Assembly: GCF_002902965.1 (NCBI RefSeq)
Contig: NZ_CP026107.1
Coordinates: 248,001 to 312,000, forward strand
DNA from: Paraburkholderia hospita
Lineage (GTDB): Bacteria > Pseudomonadota > Gammaproteobacteria > Burkholderiales > Burkholderiaceae
Length of the DNA: 64,000 nucleotides
Direction: 5' to 3'
The number at the start of each line of letters is the position of its first letter. Within the stretch, counting starts at the first letter, position 1. Position numbers and translations under genes: made by a program. Shown in pieces: positions 27,463 through 37,091 of this stretch. The notes under the pieces are model-generated. The model saw nothing but the letters and a program-made list of their open reading frames with translations. It ran no database searches and was not told the DNA's origin.

Positions 27463-28479
27463 CTACATAGCCAGAACCTCCCTCACCGCACTATCGATGA
27501 ACTTAACATCGACAGCATTGGCTGCAGGACCGCCCGCAAAATGTCCCCACACCGACTCGATGGGCCGCAACTGCGCATTAGGCATCTTCGAAACCTCATA
27601 TTCACTATCTTCCGGCGGGAAATACAGATCCGTGCGCCCGGGCATCACAATGGCCTTTGCAGTGATACTGCCCAACGCCCGATCGAAATCTCCCTTGTAA
27701 AGTGAGTTCGCGGAAATATCGCCGTTCTGCCAGCTCCACATCATCGACAGAATATTGTTGGCGTCCTTCTTCAAGAAATCACCCTCCCAGAACTGAGTAA
27801 TAAAGTCCTCGAGCGACCCATACCCCATCGCTTCCATGTCGAGCCGTTGACGCAGAAACGCCTGCGAAAATCCCCAGCCGGCAAACACACGGGCAGCAGC
27901 GCGCATTCCACGCGTCGGCGGTGCATCGTAGAAACCGTTCCTGAAATCTGGGTCCAACAGCAATGGCGCCTTAAGCCCTTCGATAAACACAAAGTTGTGC
28001 CGCGAGCACCGAGCCGCCCCGCAAAACGGCAGAATGCGCTCGACCATCTCCGGATACATCGCGGCCCAATGGAAGGCCTGCATCGCGCCCATTGACCAGC
28101 CGGTGACGAGCCTGAGAGACTCGATGCCAAACTTCTCGGTCACAAGGCGATACTGCATCGCGACGTTGTCGTATAGCGTCACATGCGGGAAGCGGCCACG
28201 ATCATACGGCGGCGGATAGTTGCTCGGCGAACTCGATACGCCGTTGCCAAACATGTTCGGCACAATGATGAAATACTCCCGCGGATCGAGCCCCATGTGC
28301 TCGCCAATCAGCCACTCATTGTCGACATGGCTGCCGCTATAGAAGGTCGGATAGACAATCGCGTTGTCTCGCGCTGCATTTAGCCGGCCATAGGTCTTGT
28401 AGCTGAGCCGCATGTCAGGCAGCGTCGCACCGGATTGCAGCGCGACGCGGCCAAGATTGAAAGTTTCGAAGTCCGTCAC
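27463..28479 (-). CDS. MetX-like alpha/beta hydrolase
   Basis: This 338-aa alpha/beta-hydrolase resembles homoserine O-acetyltransferase in layout. The nucleophile elbow is VTGWSMGAMQ, the catalytic Asp lies in MPGRTDLYFPPED, and the His lies in WGHFAGGP. Relatives act as acyltransferases or as esterases/amidases. I choose the GTG at 28479, which has GAGG six bases upstream and lies 13 bases after the transporter stop. The alternative TTG at 28503 has no ribosome site. It is the last gene of a minus-strand operon with a binding protein and a fused transporter, which suggests a role in processing the imported amide or amino acid rather than in methionine synthesis. Confidence 0.82.
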   Translation of the reverse strand: MTDFETFNLGRVALQSGATLPDMRLSYKTYGRLNAARDNAIVYPTFYSGSHVDNEWLIGEHMGLDPREYFIIVPNMFGNGVSSSPSNYPPPYDRGRFPHVTLYDNVAMQYRLVTEKFGIESLRLVTGWSMGAMQAFHWAAMYPEMVERILPFCGAARCSRHNFVFIEGLKAPLLLDPDFRNGFYDAPPTRGMRAAARVFAGWGFSQAFLRQRLDMEAMGYGSLEDFITQFWEGDFLKKDANNILSMMWSWQNGDISANSLYKGDFDRALGSITAKAIVMPGRTDLYFPPEDSEYEVSKMPNAQLRPIESVWGHFAGGPAANAVDVKFIDSAVREVLAM

Positions 28480-28492
28480 TTGAGCCTCATAT

Positions 28493-30196
28493 TTAATTGG
28501 CAACGACGTTAAGGAATTTTCGGGTGCGCTCTTCAGTCGGGTTGTCGATGACCTGCTGCGGCGTACCTTGCTCGATCACTTCGCCGCCATCCATGAAGAC
28601 GACGCGGTCAGCGACATCGCGGGCAAAGCGGATTTCGTGCGTGACCACGATCATCGTCATGCCGGCATCGGCAAGCCCGCGCATCACGCCAAGCACGTCG
28701 CCGACCAGTTCTGGATCGAGCGCCGAAGTAGGTTCGTCGAAGAGCATCAACTTGGGCTTGATCGCGAGCGCACGTGCAATCGCCACGCGCTGTTGCTGTC
28801 CGCCCGATAACCGGTGCGGCAGAAAATCCGCGTGTTCGGCCAGGCCCACGCTCTTCAACAGCTCGCGCCCGAGCGCTTCCGCCTCCGCGCGCGGCACGTC
28901 ATAGACCTGACGCTGTGCTTCAACGATGTTGTCCAGCGAACTCAAATGACTAAACAGATTGAAATGCTGGAACACCATGCCCACGCGTGCTTCGGCGCGT
29001 GCGCGTGCGAGATTGTGCAGGGGCCGCACCGTGCCGCCGCCACCCGGCACTTCGCGATAGCCCACATACTGCGAATCGACCTTGATCGTTCCCCAGTCAA
29101 GCGGTTCGAGATGGTTGATGAGCTTGAGCAGCGTGCTTTTGCCGGAACCGCTCGGGCCGAGTATTACGACCACTTCGCCATGCGCGATTGACAGGTCGAC
29201 GCCGCGCAAAATCTCGCGTTTGCCATATGATTTCCAGACGTTCTTGCACACGACAAACGGTTCATCGCACCGCCGTGACGTGCGGCTTTCGGCAGGCAGC
29301 AGGGTGCCGATCCATGCGTGATCGTTCGTCTCTGGCGCTTTGGTGGCGACGGGCAAAACAATCGGCGCGTCGAGAGGTTTCACATCACTCGTCGATGCGC
29401 GCAGTCCGAACCACGAGAACGTGAGCTTTCGGTCGCGCTCGTGATCGAAGATGCGTTCGAGCCACACCTGAAGCAATGAGATCCCGCTCGTCAGGATCAG
29501 ATAAATCACCGCCGCCGCGCCGAACACGGTAAAGAACTTGAAGTTCTGCCCGACAACCTGTTGCGAGCGAAACGTGAGCTCGTTGACGAAGATCACCGAC
29601 GCGATCGACGTCAGCTTCAACATGCCGATGGTGTCGTTGGCGAGACCGGGGATCACCGCGCGCATCGATTGCGGCAGGATAATGCGGCGCAACGTCAGCA
29701 ACGGTCCCATGCCGAGTGCGGCGGCCGCGGTCGATTGCGAACGGTTTACCGACAGGATCCCGGCACGAAACAGCTCAGCGCTGAACGCTGCTTCGTTCAA
29801 GGCGAAGCCGATAACCGCAGTCGTGACTTCATCGAAACGCAAACCGATCAGCGGCAACGCGTCGAAGATGAATACGAGTTGCAGCAGCTGCGGCGTGCCG
29901 CGCACGAACCAGATATAACTCCACGCCGCTGAGTCCAGGGCCTTGAACCGCGACAGCCGCATCAGCGCAAGACCGAGCCCGAGCACCAGCCCGATCGACA
30001 TCGCTATCAGCGTGATCTTCACCGCGATCCACGCGCCGCCGAGCAGGAACGGCGAGCCGACGTAACCTGCCAGCTCTTTGAAACCGTCGAGCATCTGAAC
30101 GCTATCGAGACCGGCGGCCATCGCCGGCTGCAATACGAACATGGCCGCCATACCGAGGGCGCCGACGATCTTGTGTTTGATACGCAATGCCTTCAT
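28493..30196 (-). CDS. Fused permease-ATPase of a polar amino-acid-type ABC transporter
   Basis: This single 567-aa protein joins two normally separate subunits. Residues of about 1-30 look like a signal or first span. Residues 45-270 are a HisM/GlnP-type permease, with FVRGTPQLLQLVFIFDALP and the EAA-like loop AAAALGMGPLLTLRRIILPQ. Residues of about 320-560 are a GlnQ-type ATPase with Walker A GPSGSGKSTL, signature LSGGQQQRVAIARA and Walker B LMLFDEPTSALD. The ATG at 30196 is chosen, since the frame above it to 30664 is antisense to the binding-protein gene and Arg/His-rich. It is preceded by a binding-protein gene and followed by the MetX-like enzyme. A second fusion of the same design lies at 37091-38722. 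Confidence 0.9.
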   Translation of the reverse strand: MKALRIKHKIVGALGMAAMFVLQPAMAAGLDSVQMLDGFKELAGYVGSPFLLGGAWIAVKITLIAMSIGLVLGLGLALMRLSRFKALDSAAWSYIWFVRGTPQLLQLVFIFDALPLIGLRFDEVTTAVIGFALNEAAFSAELFRAGILSVNRSQSTAAAALGMGPLLTLRRIILPQSMRAVIPGLANDTIGMLKLTSIASVIFVNELTFRSQQVVGQNFKFFTVFGAAAVIYLILTSGISLLQVWLERIFDHERDRKLTFSWFGLRASTSDVKPLDAPIVLPVATKAPETNDHAWIGTLLPAESRTSRRCDEPFVVCKNVWKSYGKREILRGVDLSIAHGEVVVILGPSGSGKSTLLKLINHLEPLDWGTIKVDSQYVGYREVPGGGGTVRPLHNLARARAEARVGMVFQHFNLFSHLSSLDNIVEAQRQVYDVPRAEAEALGRELLKSVGLAEHADFLPHRLSGGQQQRVAIARALAIKPKLMLFDEPTSALDPELVGDVLGVMRGLADAGMTMIVVTHEIRFARDVADRVVFMDGGEVIEQGTPQQVIDNPTEERTRKFLNVVAN

Positions 30197-30255
30197 TTCC
30201 GAACCTGATCGATGACGCTGCCGGCACACGACGTGGTGTGCCGGGCAGGCAGCCT

Positions 30256-31113
30256 TTATTGAGTAAGTAGCGTGGTCGGCGTTTCCAGCGACGGATCTAC
30301 GCCGTACTGCTGAAAGGTCTTCTTCTGGGTCTGATTGGCCTGCATGATCTTGAGTCCATCGGATACGGCGGCGATCATATCGGCGTTGCCTTTCTTCACG
30401 CCCACGCCGATCTTCATGCCGCTCGTCACCATGAAGCCGCGCGTGTAGAGCTGTGGGTTCTGTTTCGCGAGTCCGTCGACGAGCGCCAGGTCGTACATCA
30501 TGACGTCGGCGCGATGGCTTGCAACCAGGCGCGCGCCTGACGCGATATCGGCGGATGTCATGATGGTTACGTCGGGCTTGTTTTCCGCTTTGCATTTGGC
30601 GGCTTGCGCTTGCGCCATCGACAGTTCGACAGTGCCGATGCCTGCCGTGACCGTCAGGCCGCAAAGCTTGGAGATGTCATCGATCTTCTTGGGGTTGCCG
30701 GCTGCGACCAGACCGCCCGTACCGGCCTGCATATAGGTGACGAAGCTTGTCTCCTTTGCGCGCTCCGGCGTGTAGTACAACAAGTCCCACATCACATCGA
30801 TCTGTCCGGCACGCAGTGCGGGCAGCAAGCCAGGCCAGCCGGCGGTGAAGAATTCGGTCTTCACGCCAGCGCAGGCGAACACGGCGCGGGCCATGTCGGC
30901 ATCGGCGCCGATGATCTTGTTGAAATCCTTGCCGTCACGAAATGCGTACGGCGGCGACTCTGGGTCGACGCCGATCTTGATCGTCTTGCCTGCGAGCGAG
31001 GGGTATTTCTGCGCCACCTTGGACGGTTCGCACGATTGCGCCGACGCGCCTTGCGCGAGGAGGAGGCCGGTGACTGCACATAGCAGCAGCTTGATTGCCT
31101 TTGACGTGAACAT
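30256..31113 (-). CDS. Amino-acid-type periplasmic binding protein (SBP_bac_3)
   Basis: This 285-aa protein has a signal peptide (residues 1-25, ending QGASAQS). The SBP_bac_3 fold shows IKIGVDPESPPYAFRDG near the start of the domain and ALRAGQIDVMWDLLYYTPERA as the conserved loop. AGGA lies six bases before the ATG. It supplies the fused permease-ATPase 60 bases downstream. Ligands of this family are amino acids, opines or small amides. The neighbouring amidases favour a nitrogen compound. Confidence 0.9.
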   Translation of the reverse strand: MFTSKAIKLLLCAVTGLLLAQGASAQSCEPSKVAQKYPSLAGKTIKIGVDPESPPYAFRDGKDFNKIIGADADMARAVFACAGVKTEFFTAGWPGLLPALRAGQIDVMWDLLYYTPERAKETSFVTYMQAGTGGLVAAGNPKKIDDISKLCGLTVTAGIGTVELSMAQAQAAKCKAENKPDVTIMTSADIASGARLVASHRADVMMYDLALVDGLAKQNPQLYTRGFMVTSGMKIGVGVKKGNADMIAAVSDGLKIMQANQTQKKTFQQYGVDPSLETPTTLLTQ

Positions 31114-31183
31114 GGCGAATCCTATTCAGGTTGAACGATATAAATGCGAAAGAGGTGATACAGCGAAGCGAGGATGAAGTGAT

Positions 31184-32086
31184 CTAACGGCCGAGGAAGT
31201 CCATGTGGCTTGCGATCGAACCCGGCGTAGTGATGCAGGCGAGGCCCTCGTCGCGCGCGCGCGCAATATGTTCGAGTGCCCGCCGCAAGTGACACAAACG
31301 ATGTGGCTGACCCATCAGGTATGCATGCAAGGCAATGCCCATCACCAGCGGCTGACGCGCGGATTGCCGCAGCATTTCCTCGAAGTGATCGATCACCATA
31401 TCGGCGAACGACTTCGCATCCATCTGGCGTGCAAGGATCATCGGGATATCGTTAACTTCTTCCGGATACGGAATCGCCCACAGCGGCTGACCGTTGCGCG
31501 TGTGCAGGCGCGTGGGCTGATCGTCGTGACACCAGTTGAGCGTGTACTGATAGCCCGCTTCGGCTACCAGATCGCTGGTGACATGACTTTCCGAGAGCCA
31601 CGGCGACAACCAGCCCGCTGGCTGTTGCGCGCTCTCCGCCGCAATCCGCTCCCGGCATGCAGTGATCAGCGCGCGTTCGTCGTCTTCGGTAAGCGTTCCT
31701 TGCCGTTCCGAATTCGTATGACCGTGCGCGACCAGTTCATCGCCGCGCTGAGCGAAAGCGGCGACCAGCTCCGGGCAGTGATCGTAGAGCGCCGTGTTGA
31801 TGATGGCGGCGGTCGGCAGCGCGAGTTCATCGAAAAGATCGAGACAGCGCCATGCGCCCACACGCAATGCGTACTCTCGCCACGCGTGATTCAGAACATC
31901 GGGTTCGGGCATCACCGGACCGATAGTTGGCCCCAGTCCTGCGCCGAACGCAAAGTGCTCGATGTTGAAGCCGATATAGACCGCGAGCCGCGAACCGTCA
32001 GGCCAGCGATAAACAGGGCGACCGTTGATCGGTAAATATGGAAAGCGCCCGTGGCCGGGCAGCACGCGATGTGCGGGAGAATCCAT
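31184..32086 (-). CDS. Polysaccharide deacetylase-family protein (PuuE-like)
   Basis: This 300-aa protein has the NodB/CE4 barrel in its short bacterial form close to PuuE-type allantoinases and related amidases. Visible motifs are FNIEHFAFG, the histidine motif VAHGHTNSERQG (about residues 119-130), SPWLSESHVTSDLVAEAGY, and MGIALHAYLMGQPHR near the C-terminus. Members of this group hydrolyse C-N bonds in small cyclic or acylated amides instead of polysaccharides. There is no signal peptide, so it acts in the cytoplasm. Position between a transporter and two acetamidase-type genes fits a nitrogen-compound pathway. Confidence 0.82.
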   Translation of the reverse strand: MDSPAHRVLPGHGRFPYLPINGRPVYRWPDGSRLAVYIGFNIEHFAFGAGLGPTIGPVMPEPDVLNHAWREYALRVGAWRCLDLFDELALPTAAIINTALYDHCPELVAAFAQRGDELVAHGHTNSERQGTLTEDDERALITACRERIAAESAQQPAGWLSPWLSESHVTSDLVAEAGYQYTLNWCHDDQPTRLHTRNGQPLWAIPYPEEVNDIPMILARQMDAKSFADMVIDHFEEMLRQSARQPLVMGIALHAYLMGQPHRLCHLRRALEHIARARDEGLACITTPGSIASHMDFLGR

Positions 32087-32224
32087 GGTCCAAAGAGTCC
32101 TGTCGAGCGGCGCGTACGCCGGTGGTTACGTCAGAACCCATGTTATGGATGCCAAAATAGCCGCATCGAGCTTGTTGCGAACAAACTCTTGTCTGCACGC
32201 GCATCGAAGGTGACCCGCGCTACT

Positions 32225-34603
32225 TCACGAGTTGAACAGCGCCTTCCGGATGATCGCGTGAACACCCCAGTTGCCGTCCACCACCTGTGTCACGCCGAAG
32301 TCGACCGCGACGGAGATCAGCGAGATCGCCTCATCTTCGGACAGGCCTTTGGTCGTCATCAGGAAGCGCCGCGTTTTGATGAACGCGTCGCGCATCGCGA
32401 GGTCGAGGGTCGATTTTTCATACACCGCGCTTTGCGCATTCGTGCCAAACTCGGCGAGATAGTTTGGATAACTGAAGCCGTGAAGAACCCATTCGTCGGC
32501 GGTTTCGACCAGTGGGTAGGTGAGGTCTGCAAACGGCTGGTCGCTTAGCGTATCTTTCTTATGAAGCACGAGTTGGAAGTCACCAGTAAGAGAACACTCG
32601 ATCGCAGTGCCGCACAGTTCCGAGTCTCCTTGCGATGCATGCGGGTCGCCAACGGAGAGCAGCGCGCCGGGTACCCCGATTGGCAGGAAGACGCTCGCGC
32701 CGCGCGTTACGCGCCAGTTGTCGAGATTGCCGCCGAAGGTGGACGGTGGAATCGAATCTATCAGACCGTCCTGCTGCGGTGCGACGGTGACCACGCCGAA
32801 GTGCGGGCGCACCGGGATTTTGACGTTCTTCAGGATGTCGTGATTCTCGACGACCGTCGAATGATCGACCGGCACGCCGGGATAATCGATCGTCGGATGC
32901 ATCACGCCAAAGGGATCGCGTTGAGGTGTCCAGCGGAAGTTATAGACCGCGCGAGCGTAGGCGGTTTCGCCGGCGGTGGCGGCGGCGGCGTCAATTTCAT
33001 AGATGGTGACGACCTCGCGCGGTTTCGGCTCGGTCAATAACTCGCGATAGTGAAAGCCCCACCACGCAGCGGCATTGCTGCCGAACGCGCGGCCGGCGAA
33101 TTTCGGATTGGCACAACCACGCGGATGGATATCGACGATACGCACTTCCAGCACATCACCCGGTTCCGCGCCGCGCACGGCGATCGGACCTGTGCAGATA
33201 TGCACGCCGATGCCTTCTCCCGCACCACGTCCGTAGATGGACGCGTCCATGGGCCCTGCGCCGCGGCGGTTGACGTTCTTGCGCCCAGCAGTCCAATGGA
33301 ACACACTTTCGGCGCCAGGATCGCCTTGCACCATGCGCTCCCAGTCGTCCGCCGCGTGTTGCGTGAGCGTTTCGATGGTTACCGTGTCGCCACTGTTCAC
33401 TTCGAGCACGGGCTTAAGATCGTGACTGAAGTATCCCCAGTGGATCGTGTTGGCCGTTGCACGCAGCAGATGATGACGCGGCTTGCCGGACTCCCGCTGT
33501 GCTGGTGCCGCAGGCGCTTCAAGCTGCTCGGCAGAGTCGGCCTCATCTGCAACTTCATGAGCCGCACCCTGCTCGGCAAGTTGCGCATGTACGATCAAAC
33601 TCCCGGCATTGACAGGCAAGCCGCGCGAGATTCGCCGCACCAGATGGCGCGCTAATTCGAGACCCGCTTCATGTCGAAAGGTGCGCGGCGACGCGCCATA
33701 TTGCTCGCGGAACACCCGGCTGAAATACGCGGGATCGTTGAAACCCCAGCGGAAACAGACATCGGCAATCGAAACCTTTTCATACAGCGGATTCACCAAC
33801 TCCGCACGGCAGCGTTCCAGCCTGCGCGAGCGCAAGTAGATCGAGAAATTCTGTCCAACCGCTTCGAACAGCTTCTGCAGATAGCGCGGCGAGACGCGCT
33901 CATCTTTGGCTATCGATGTCAGCCCGAGATCGGGGTCGGCGAGATTGCCCTCGATGGTCCGACACACTCGCGAGAAAATCGCGGCCTGAGACGGCGTGAG
34001 TCCGCTGAAACTGCCTTCCTTGTCGTGAGCGGCGAGACTCGCGACCAGGAATTCCGCGAGCGCGAGTTCGAGGGGGCGCAACTCGTCGAGCGTGAGCGTC
34101 TCCACGCTTTCAGCAATCGAGCGCAGAAAGCCGGAGAACACGTGACCGATGCCGGCCTCGCCTGGCAAACGCCCGGCACGCAGCGAGAACGGCGTAAGAA
34201 GGCGTGCATTGATGGCGGAGCGGGGCACGCGGATCGCGAACGCGCGGAAGTCGGATGTGAACGCCAGATGGGCTTCCTCGCGCGACGACGCGTAAATAAT
34301 ATCGCCAGTTGCAACCCGCGCACGCACGCCGTCGGCGACGAGCGTCACGCCGCCGTCGAGATGCAGCACGATCACGAGACTGTCGGCGCCGTCGACCTTG
34401 AACTCGATGGTTTGCGCGAATGCGGCCAGCGCGATCAGCTCAAAGCCACTTGTCGACCTGCGCGACGTAATGGTTCCATGCAACGGGCGCCCGGCAGCGA
34501 GAGGCGTGCCGCAGCGCAAGCCAAGCCGGTCGAGCGCCTCGCTCCAGGCGCGCAGGCGATCTACCTCGGCATACGACTCGGTGGTGAAACGCAGTAAGTC
34601 CAA
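32225..34603 (-). CDS. AraC-type regulator fused to an acetamidase/formamidase
   Basis: One uninterrupted 792-codon frame encodes two unrelated proteins. Residues 1-200 resemble the AraC-binding-like sensor domain. Residues 213-313 are a normal AraC double helix-turn-helix (VSPRYLQKLFEAVG, then VCFRWGFNDPAYFSRVFRE). Residues of about 314-378 form an Ala/Glu/Gln-rich linker. Residues 379-792 are a complete FmdA/AmdA amidase with NTIHWGYFSHDLKPVLEV, GVHICTGPIAVRGAEPGDV, FGGNLDNWRV and VGDPHASQGDSE. The start is a TTG with GGGAG seven bases upstream. No good internal start precedes the amidase part. The fusion could be a regulator that senses or cleaves its own inducer. That role is inferred. 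Confidence 0.85.
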   Translation of the reverse strand: MDLLRFTTESYAEVDRLRAWSEALDRLGLRCGTPLAAGRPLHGTITSRRSTSGFELIALAAFAQTIEFKVDGADSLVIVLHLDGGVTLVADGVRARVATGDIIYASSREEAHLAFTSDFRAFAIRVPRSAINARLLTPFSLRAGRLPGEAGIGHVFSGFLRSIAESVETLTLDELRPLELALAEFLVASLAAHDKEGSFSGLTPSQAAIFSRVCRTIEGNLADPDLGLTSIAKDERVSPRYLQKLFEAVGQNFSIYLRSRRLERCRAELVNPLYEKVSIADVCFRWGFNDPAYFSRVFREQYGASPRTFRHEAGLELARHLVRRISRGLPVNAGSLIVHAQLAEQGAAHEVADEADSAEQLEAPAAPAQRESGKPRHHLLRATANTIHWGYFSHDLKPVLEVNSGDTVTIETLTQHAADDWERMVQGDPGAESVFHWTAGRKNVNRRGAGPMDASIYGRGAGEGIGVHICTGPIAVRGAEPGDVLEVRIVDIHPRGCANPKFAGRAFGSNAAAWWGFHYRELLTEPKPREVVTIYEIDAAAATAGETAYARAVYNFRWTPQRDPFGVMHPTIDYPGVPVDHSTVVENHDILKNVKIPVRPHFGVVTVAPQQDGLIDSIPPSTFGGNLDNWRVTRGASVFLPIGVPGALLSVGDPHASQGDSELCGTAIECSLTGDFQLVLHKKDTLSDQPFADLTYPLVETADEWVLHGFSYPNYLAEFGTNAQSAVYEKSTLDLAMRDAFIKTRRFLMTTKGLSEDEAISLISVAVDFGVTQVVDGNWGVHAIIRKALFNS

Positions 34604-34689
34604 CCCAGGCTCCCGGACCCTGACGAACGTCAGTCGAATGATTCAAAGGCAATGTCCGTGCCATTGATAATGACGCCGCTAGCGCCGCA

Positions 34690-34729
34690 GCGCGCGGTAA
34701 CGGTGCGTGGATGCACCGTTACCGCGCGC
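34690..34729 (-). terminator. Strong 17-bp hairpin after the acetamidase gene
   Basis: A perfect 17-bp inverted repeat (GCGCGCGGTAACGGTGC and its complement, six-base loop) begins 11 bases after the stop of the acetamidase gene on the minus strand. No T-run follows, so it may halt transcription weakly, protect the mRNA end, or act as a hairpin in its own right. Confidence 0.5.
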
Positions 34730-34740
34730 GCACGCACTAC

Positions 34741-35772
34741 TCACACGCGAGGCTTTTTCTTAGGAGGAAAAATGCTGCGGGGGATCTTGCAGTGAATGCC
34801 CTGACGGCCATCGACGACCTGGGTCACGGAGAAATCCGCGGCGACGCTCATCAGCGAATACGCGTCGTCACGCGAGAGGCCTTGCTGCTCGGTGAGCAAC
34901 AACAACATATCGCGTGAAGCGTTTTTCGTCGCGATGTTGAGATCTTCATCGAAGCCATGAACGATCCAGAAGTCCGGCGTTTCTAGCAGCGGCGAGGGAA
35001 ATGCGAAGTCGCGCCGCAGCACGATCTGGAACATGACATTGAGCGATGCCTCGATCGCGGTGCCGCTGATCTCGCCATCGCCTTGCGATACATGCGGGTC
35101 GCCAATCGAGAACAACCCGCCGTCCACGGCGACCGGGTAATACATGGTTGAACCCGCGCCGATGCGCCAGTTATCGATATTGCCGCCATGCGCGCCCGGC
35201 GGCACGGTGCTCACACGGCCCGCCACATCGGGCGCGACGCCTGCTGTGCCCAGATGAGGGCGCACGGGCACGCGAACGCCATCGAGCGCGAGTTCGCGGC
35301 AGCAGTCGCGAATCTCCGAACGCTTGCCCGGCACGAGATATTTACCGGGATAGTCATACGCATAGAGCGCGTGAGCCGTGTTTGAAGCCTGATCGAGTTC
35401 GTAGATCGTGACGCGCTCTTTCTCGAAATCGGTGAACAGATGGCCCCAGTGCGCCGCGAGATTCGAGCCATAGTTGAAGCGCGGGGTCATTTGCAGATAG
35501 CGCACTTCGAGCAGATCGCCGGGCCTGGCGTCGTTCACGAAGATCGGGCCCGTCATCAGATGCACGCCGGGCGCGCGATCGGACTCGGGAATCGTGTCGT
35601 AGAGCGCACGCACCTTGTCATCCATCATGAGGTCGGGCGCGTCGCCTGCATGATGCGTGATCGCTTCGGCGCGAATAAAGTCGCCGCTCTCGACAATCAA
35701 CGCGGGCGCTAGCGCCGCATCGAAATATCCCCAATGAACATTTTTCTGAATGGCAGGCAAGTCGTAAAGCAT
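34741..35772 (-). CDS. Acetamidase/formamidase family amide hydrolase
   Basis: This 343-aa FmdA/AmdA-family enzyme splits short-chain amides to ammonia and a carboxylate. Family segments are NVHWGYFDAALAPALIVESG near the N-terminus, GVHLMTGPIFVNDARPGD, GAHGGNIDNWRIG and IGDPHVSQGDGEISGTAIEA. It is shorter than the amidase part of the neighbouring fusion (about 414 aa) and clearly diverged from it, so the pair probably has different substrates. The ATG at 35772 is chosen, as the longer frame to 35904 has no family match. It is divergent from a binding protein and transporter operon at 36162. Confidence 0.9.
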   Translation of the reverse strand: MLYDLPAIQKNVHWGYFDAALAPALIVESGDFIRAEAITHHAGDAPDLMMDDKVRALYDTIPESDRAPGVHLMTGPIFVNDARPGDLLEVRYLQMTPRFNYGSNLAAHWGHLFTDFEKERVTIYELDQASNTAHALYAYDYPGKYLVPGKRSEIRDCCRELALDGVRVPVRPHLGTAGVAPDVAGRVSTVPPGAHGGNIDNWRIGAGSTMYYPVAVDGGLFSIGDPHVSQGDGEISGTAIEASLNVMFQIVLRRDFAFPSPLLETPDFWIVHGFDEDLNIATKNASRDMLLLLTEQQGLSRDDAYSLMSVAADFSVTQVVDGRQGIHCKIPRSIFPPKKKPRV

Positions 35773-36161
35773 GCTTTCTAAAGCTCCGTAAGAGTGTCCA
35801 ATTGATCGACGCGACTGATGACCGATCGTACGGGCGACAGAATAGACAGACTTGGTTGACTGCGTACAAAAGCTTGTGTGTGGACGAATCCGTTTCCGTG
35901 TCACTCAGCTTACGAGGGTCTTGTCATGTCCAAGCCGAAACGCATCCGGTCAATTTCCGGATGCCCCACGTCCTCGTTCTAATAATGCCGCGCGATCCGC
36001 CATCGCCCCGGTAGTCAGAATTCCCCTTCATCCCCGTACAAGGATTTGTGCGCACCGGGACAAGTCCGCGAAATTTCCTCCACCTACGCTTGCGCTGATG
36101 CGATGCAACAAGGCTTACATGGGGTAGGCCATTGACATCTGCCGCTGAGGGAGTCTTCCGG
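35773..36161. promoter_or_regulatory. Divergent promoter region, acetamidase versus binding protein
   Basis: These 389 bases separate the acetamidase (minus) from the second binding-protein operon (plus) and must contain promoters for both. I cannot point to a convincing -35/-10 pair or operator. The AraC half of the fusion protein is the obvious candidate regulator. Confidence 0.35.
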
Positions 36162-37091
36162 ATGCATACCAATCTCATCGAACACGGACATAGCTTGCTC
36201 GACAAAGGTGTTGCCTTTCGTCGCTGGCATGAGTTCGTCATCGGCGCCGTCTGTTTGCTGGCACTGTTGATATCGGGTCACGCAAAGGCTGCCGCACCGG
36301 CTACGCCCACCGAGTGCAAGGCGCTTCAAGCCAGGTATCCGCAATTCAAGGGAAAGTCACTTGTCAACGCGATCAATCCGCACACACCTGGTTATGAAGC
36401 GCTGGATCCGAGCGACCCGAGCAAATACATCGGCTTCGATATCGACCTCGGCGAGACGATCGGCAACTGCCTCGGCTTCACGATGACGTACAAGCCGGTG
36501 ACGTTCGCCGCGCTATTGACGACGCTGCAAAGCGGTCAGGCTGACATCGTGATCTCCGACATCTATGCGACTGAAGAGCGCGCGAAGGCGGCGGACTTTA
36601 TCACCTACTCGAAGGTGTTCGACGGCGTCCTCGTCGCAAAGGGTAATCCGAAGAAGATCACGGGCATCAACCCGACCATGTGCGGTACCACTGCAGCGGA
36701 AAATACCGGCTATGTCGAAGTGCCGCTGATCCAGAATCTCGCTCCGGCCTGCAAGGCGGCCAACAGGCAGGAGGCCGCGATACAACTGTACGACAACAAC
36801 GCGAACTGCATTCAGGCGATCCTGTCGGGCCGAGCCGATACGTACATCAACGACGTGAACACGGTGGACCAGGCGGTGAAGGCGTATCCGGACAAACTCG
36901 AGAAGGCGAGCGCGGTGACGCTGCCGTACTCGGTCGGCATCGGCGTACCGAAGGACAAGCCTGAATTTCGCGCGGCCGTGATGGCGGCGCTCGTCGCGAT
37001 CCAGAAGGCGGGCATCGAGGCTGAGCTGCTGAAGAAGTGGTCGCTTGGCGCTGAAAATCTCGAAACACCCAAACTGATCGTGTCGAACTGA
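36162..37091 (+). CDS. Amino-acid-type periplasmic binding protein (SBP_bac_3)
   Basis: This 309-aa protein has a signal peptide ending near residue 45 (SGHAKAAAP), preceded by an unusually long, charged N-region. The fold shows GFDIDLGETIGNCLGF, TLQSGQADIVISDIYATEERA, and a C-terminal pattern of the SBP_bac_3 family. The ATG at 36162 has AGGGAG nine bases upstream, and the TTG at 36132 is less supported. Its stop overlaps the ATG of the transporter gene (TGATG). It resembles the binding protein at 30256 in type but not closely in sequence. Confidence 0.88.
   Translation: MHTNLIEHGHSLLDKGVAFRRWHEFVIGAVCLLALLISGHAKAAAPATPTECKALQARYPQFKGKSLVNAINPHTPGYEALDPSDPSKYIGFDIDLGETIGNCLGFTMTYKPVTFAALLTTLQSGQADIVISDIYATEERAKAADFITYSKVFDGVLVAKGNPKKITGINPTMCGTTAAENTGYVEVPLIQNLAPACKAANRQEAAIQLYDNNANCIQAILSGRADTYINDVNTVDQAVKAYPDKLEKASAVTLPYSVGIGVPKDKPEFRAAVMAALVAIQKAGIEAELLKKWSLGAENLETPKLIVSN

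Noticed and set aside
30197..30664. A 156-codon extension in front of the first permease-ATPase fusion
   Set aside because: It is antisense-like, Arg/His-rich and overlaps the binding-protein gene. The ATG at 30196 gives the natural membrane start.
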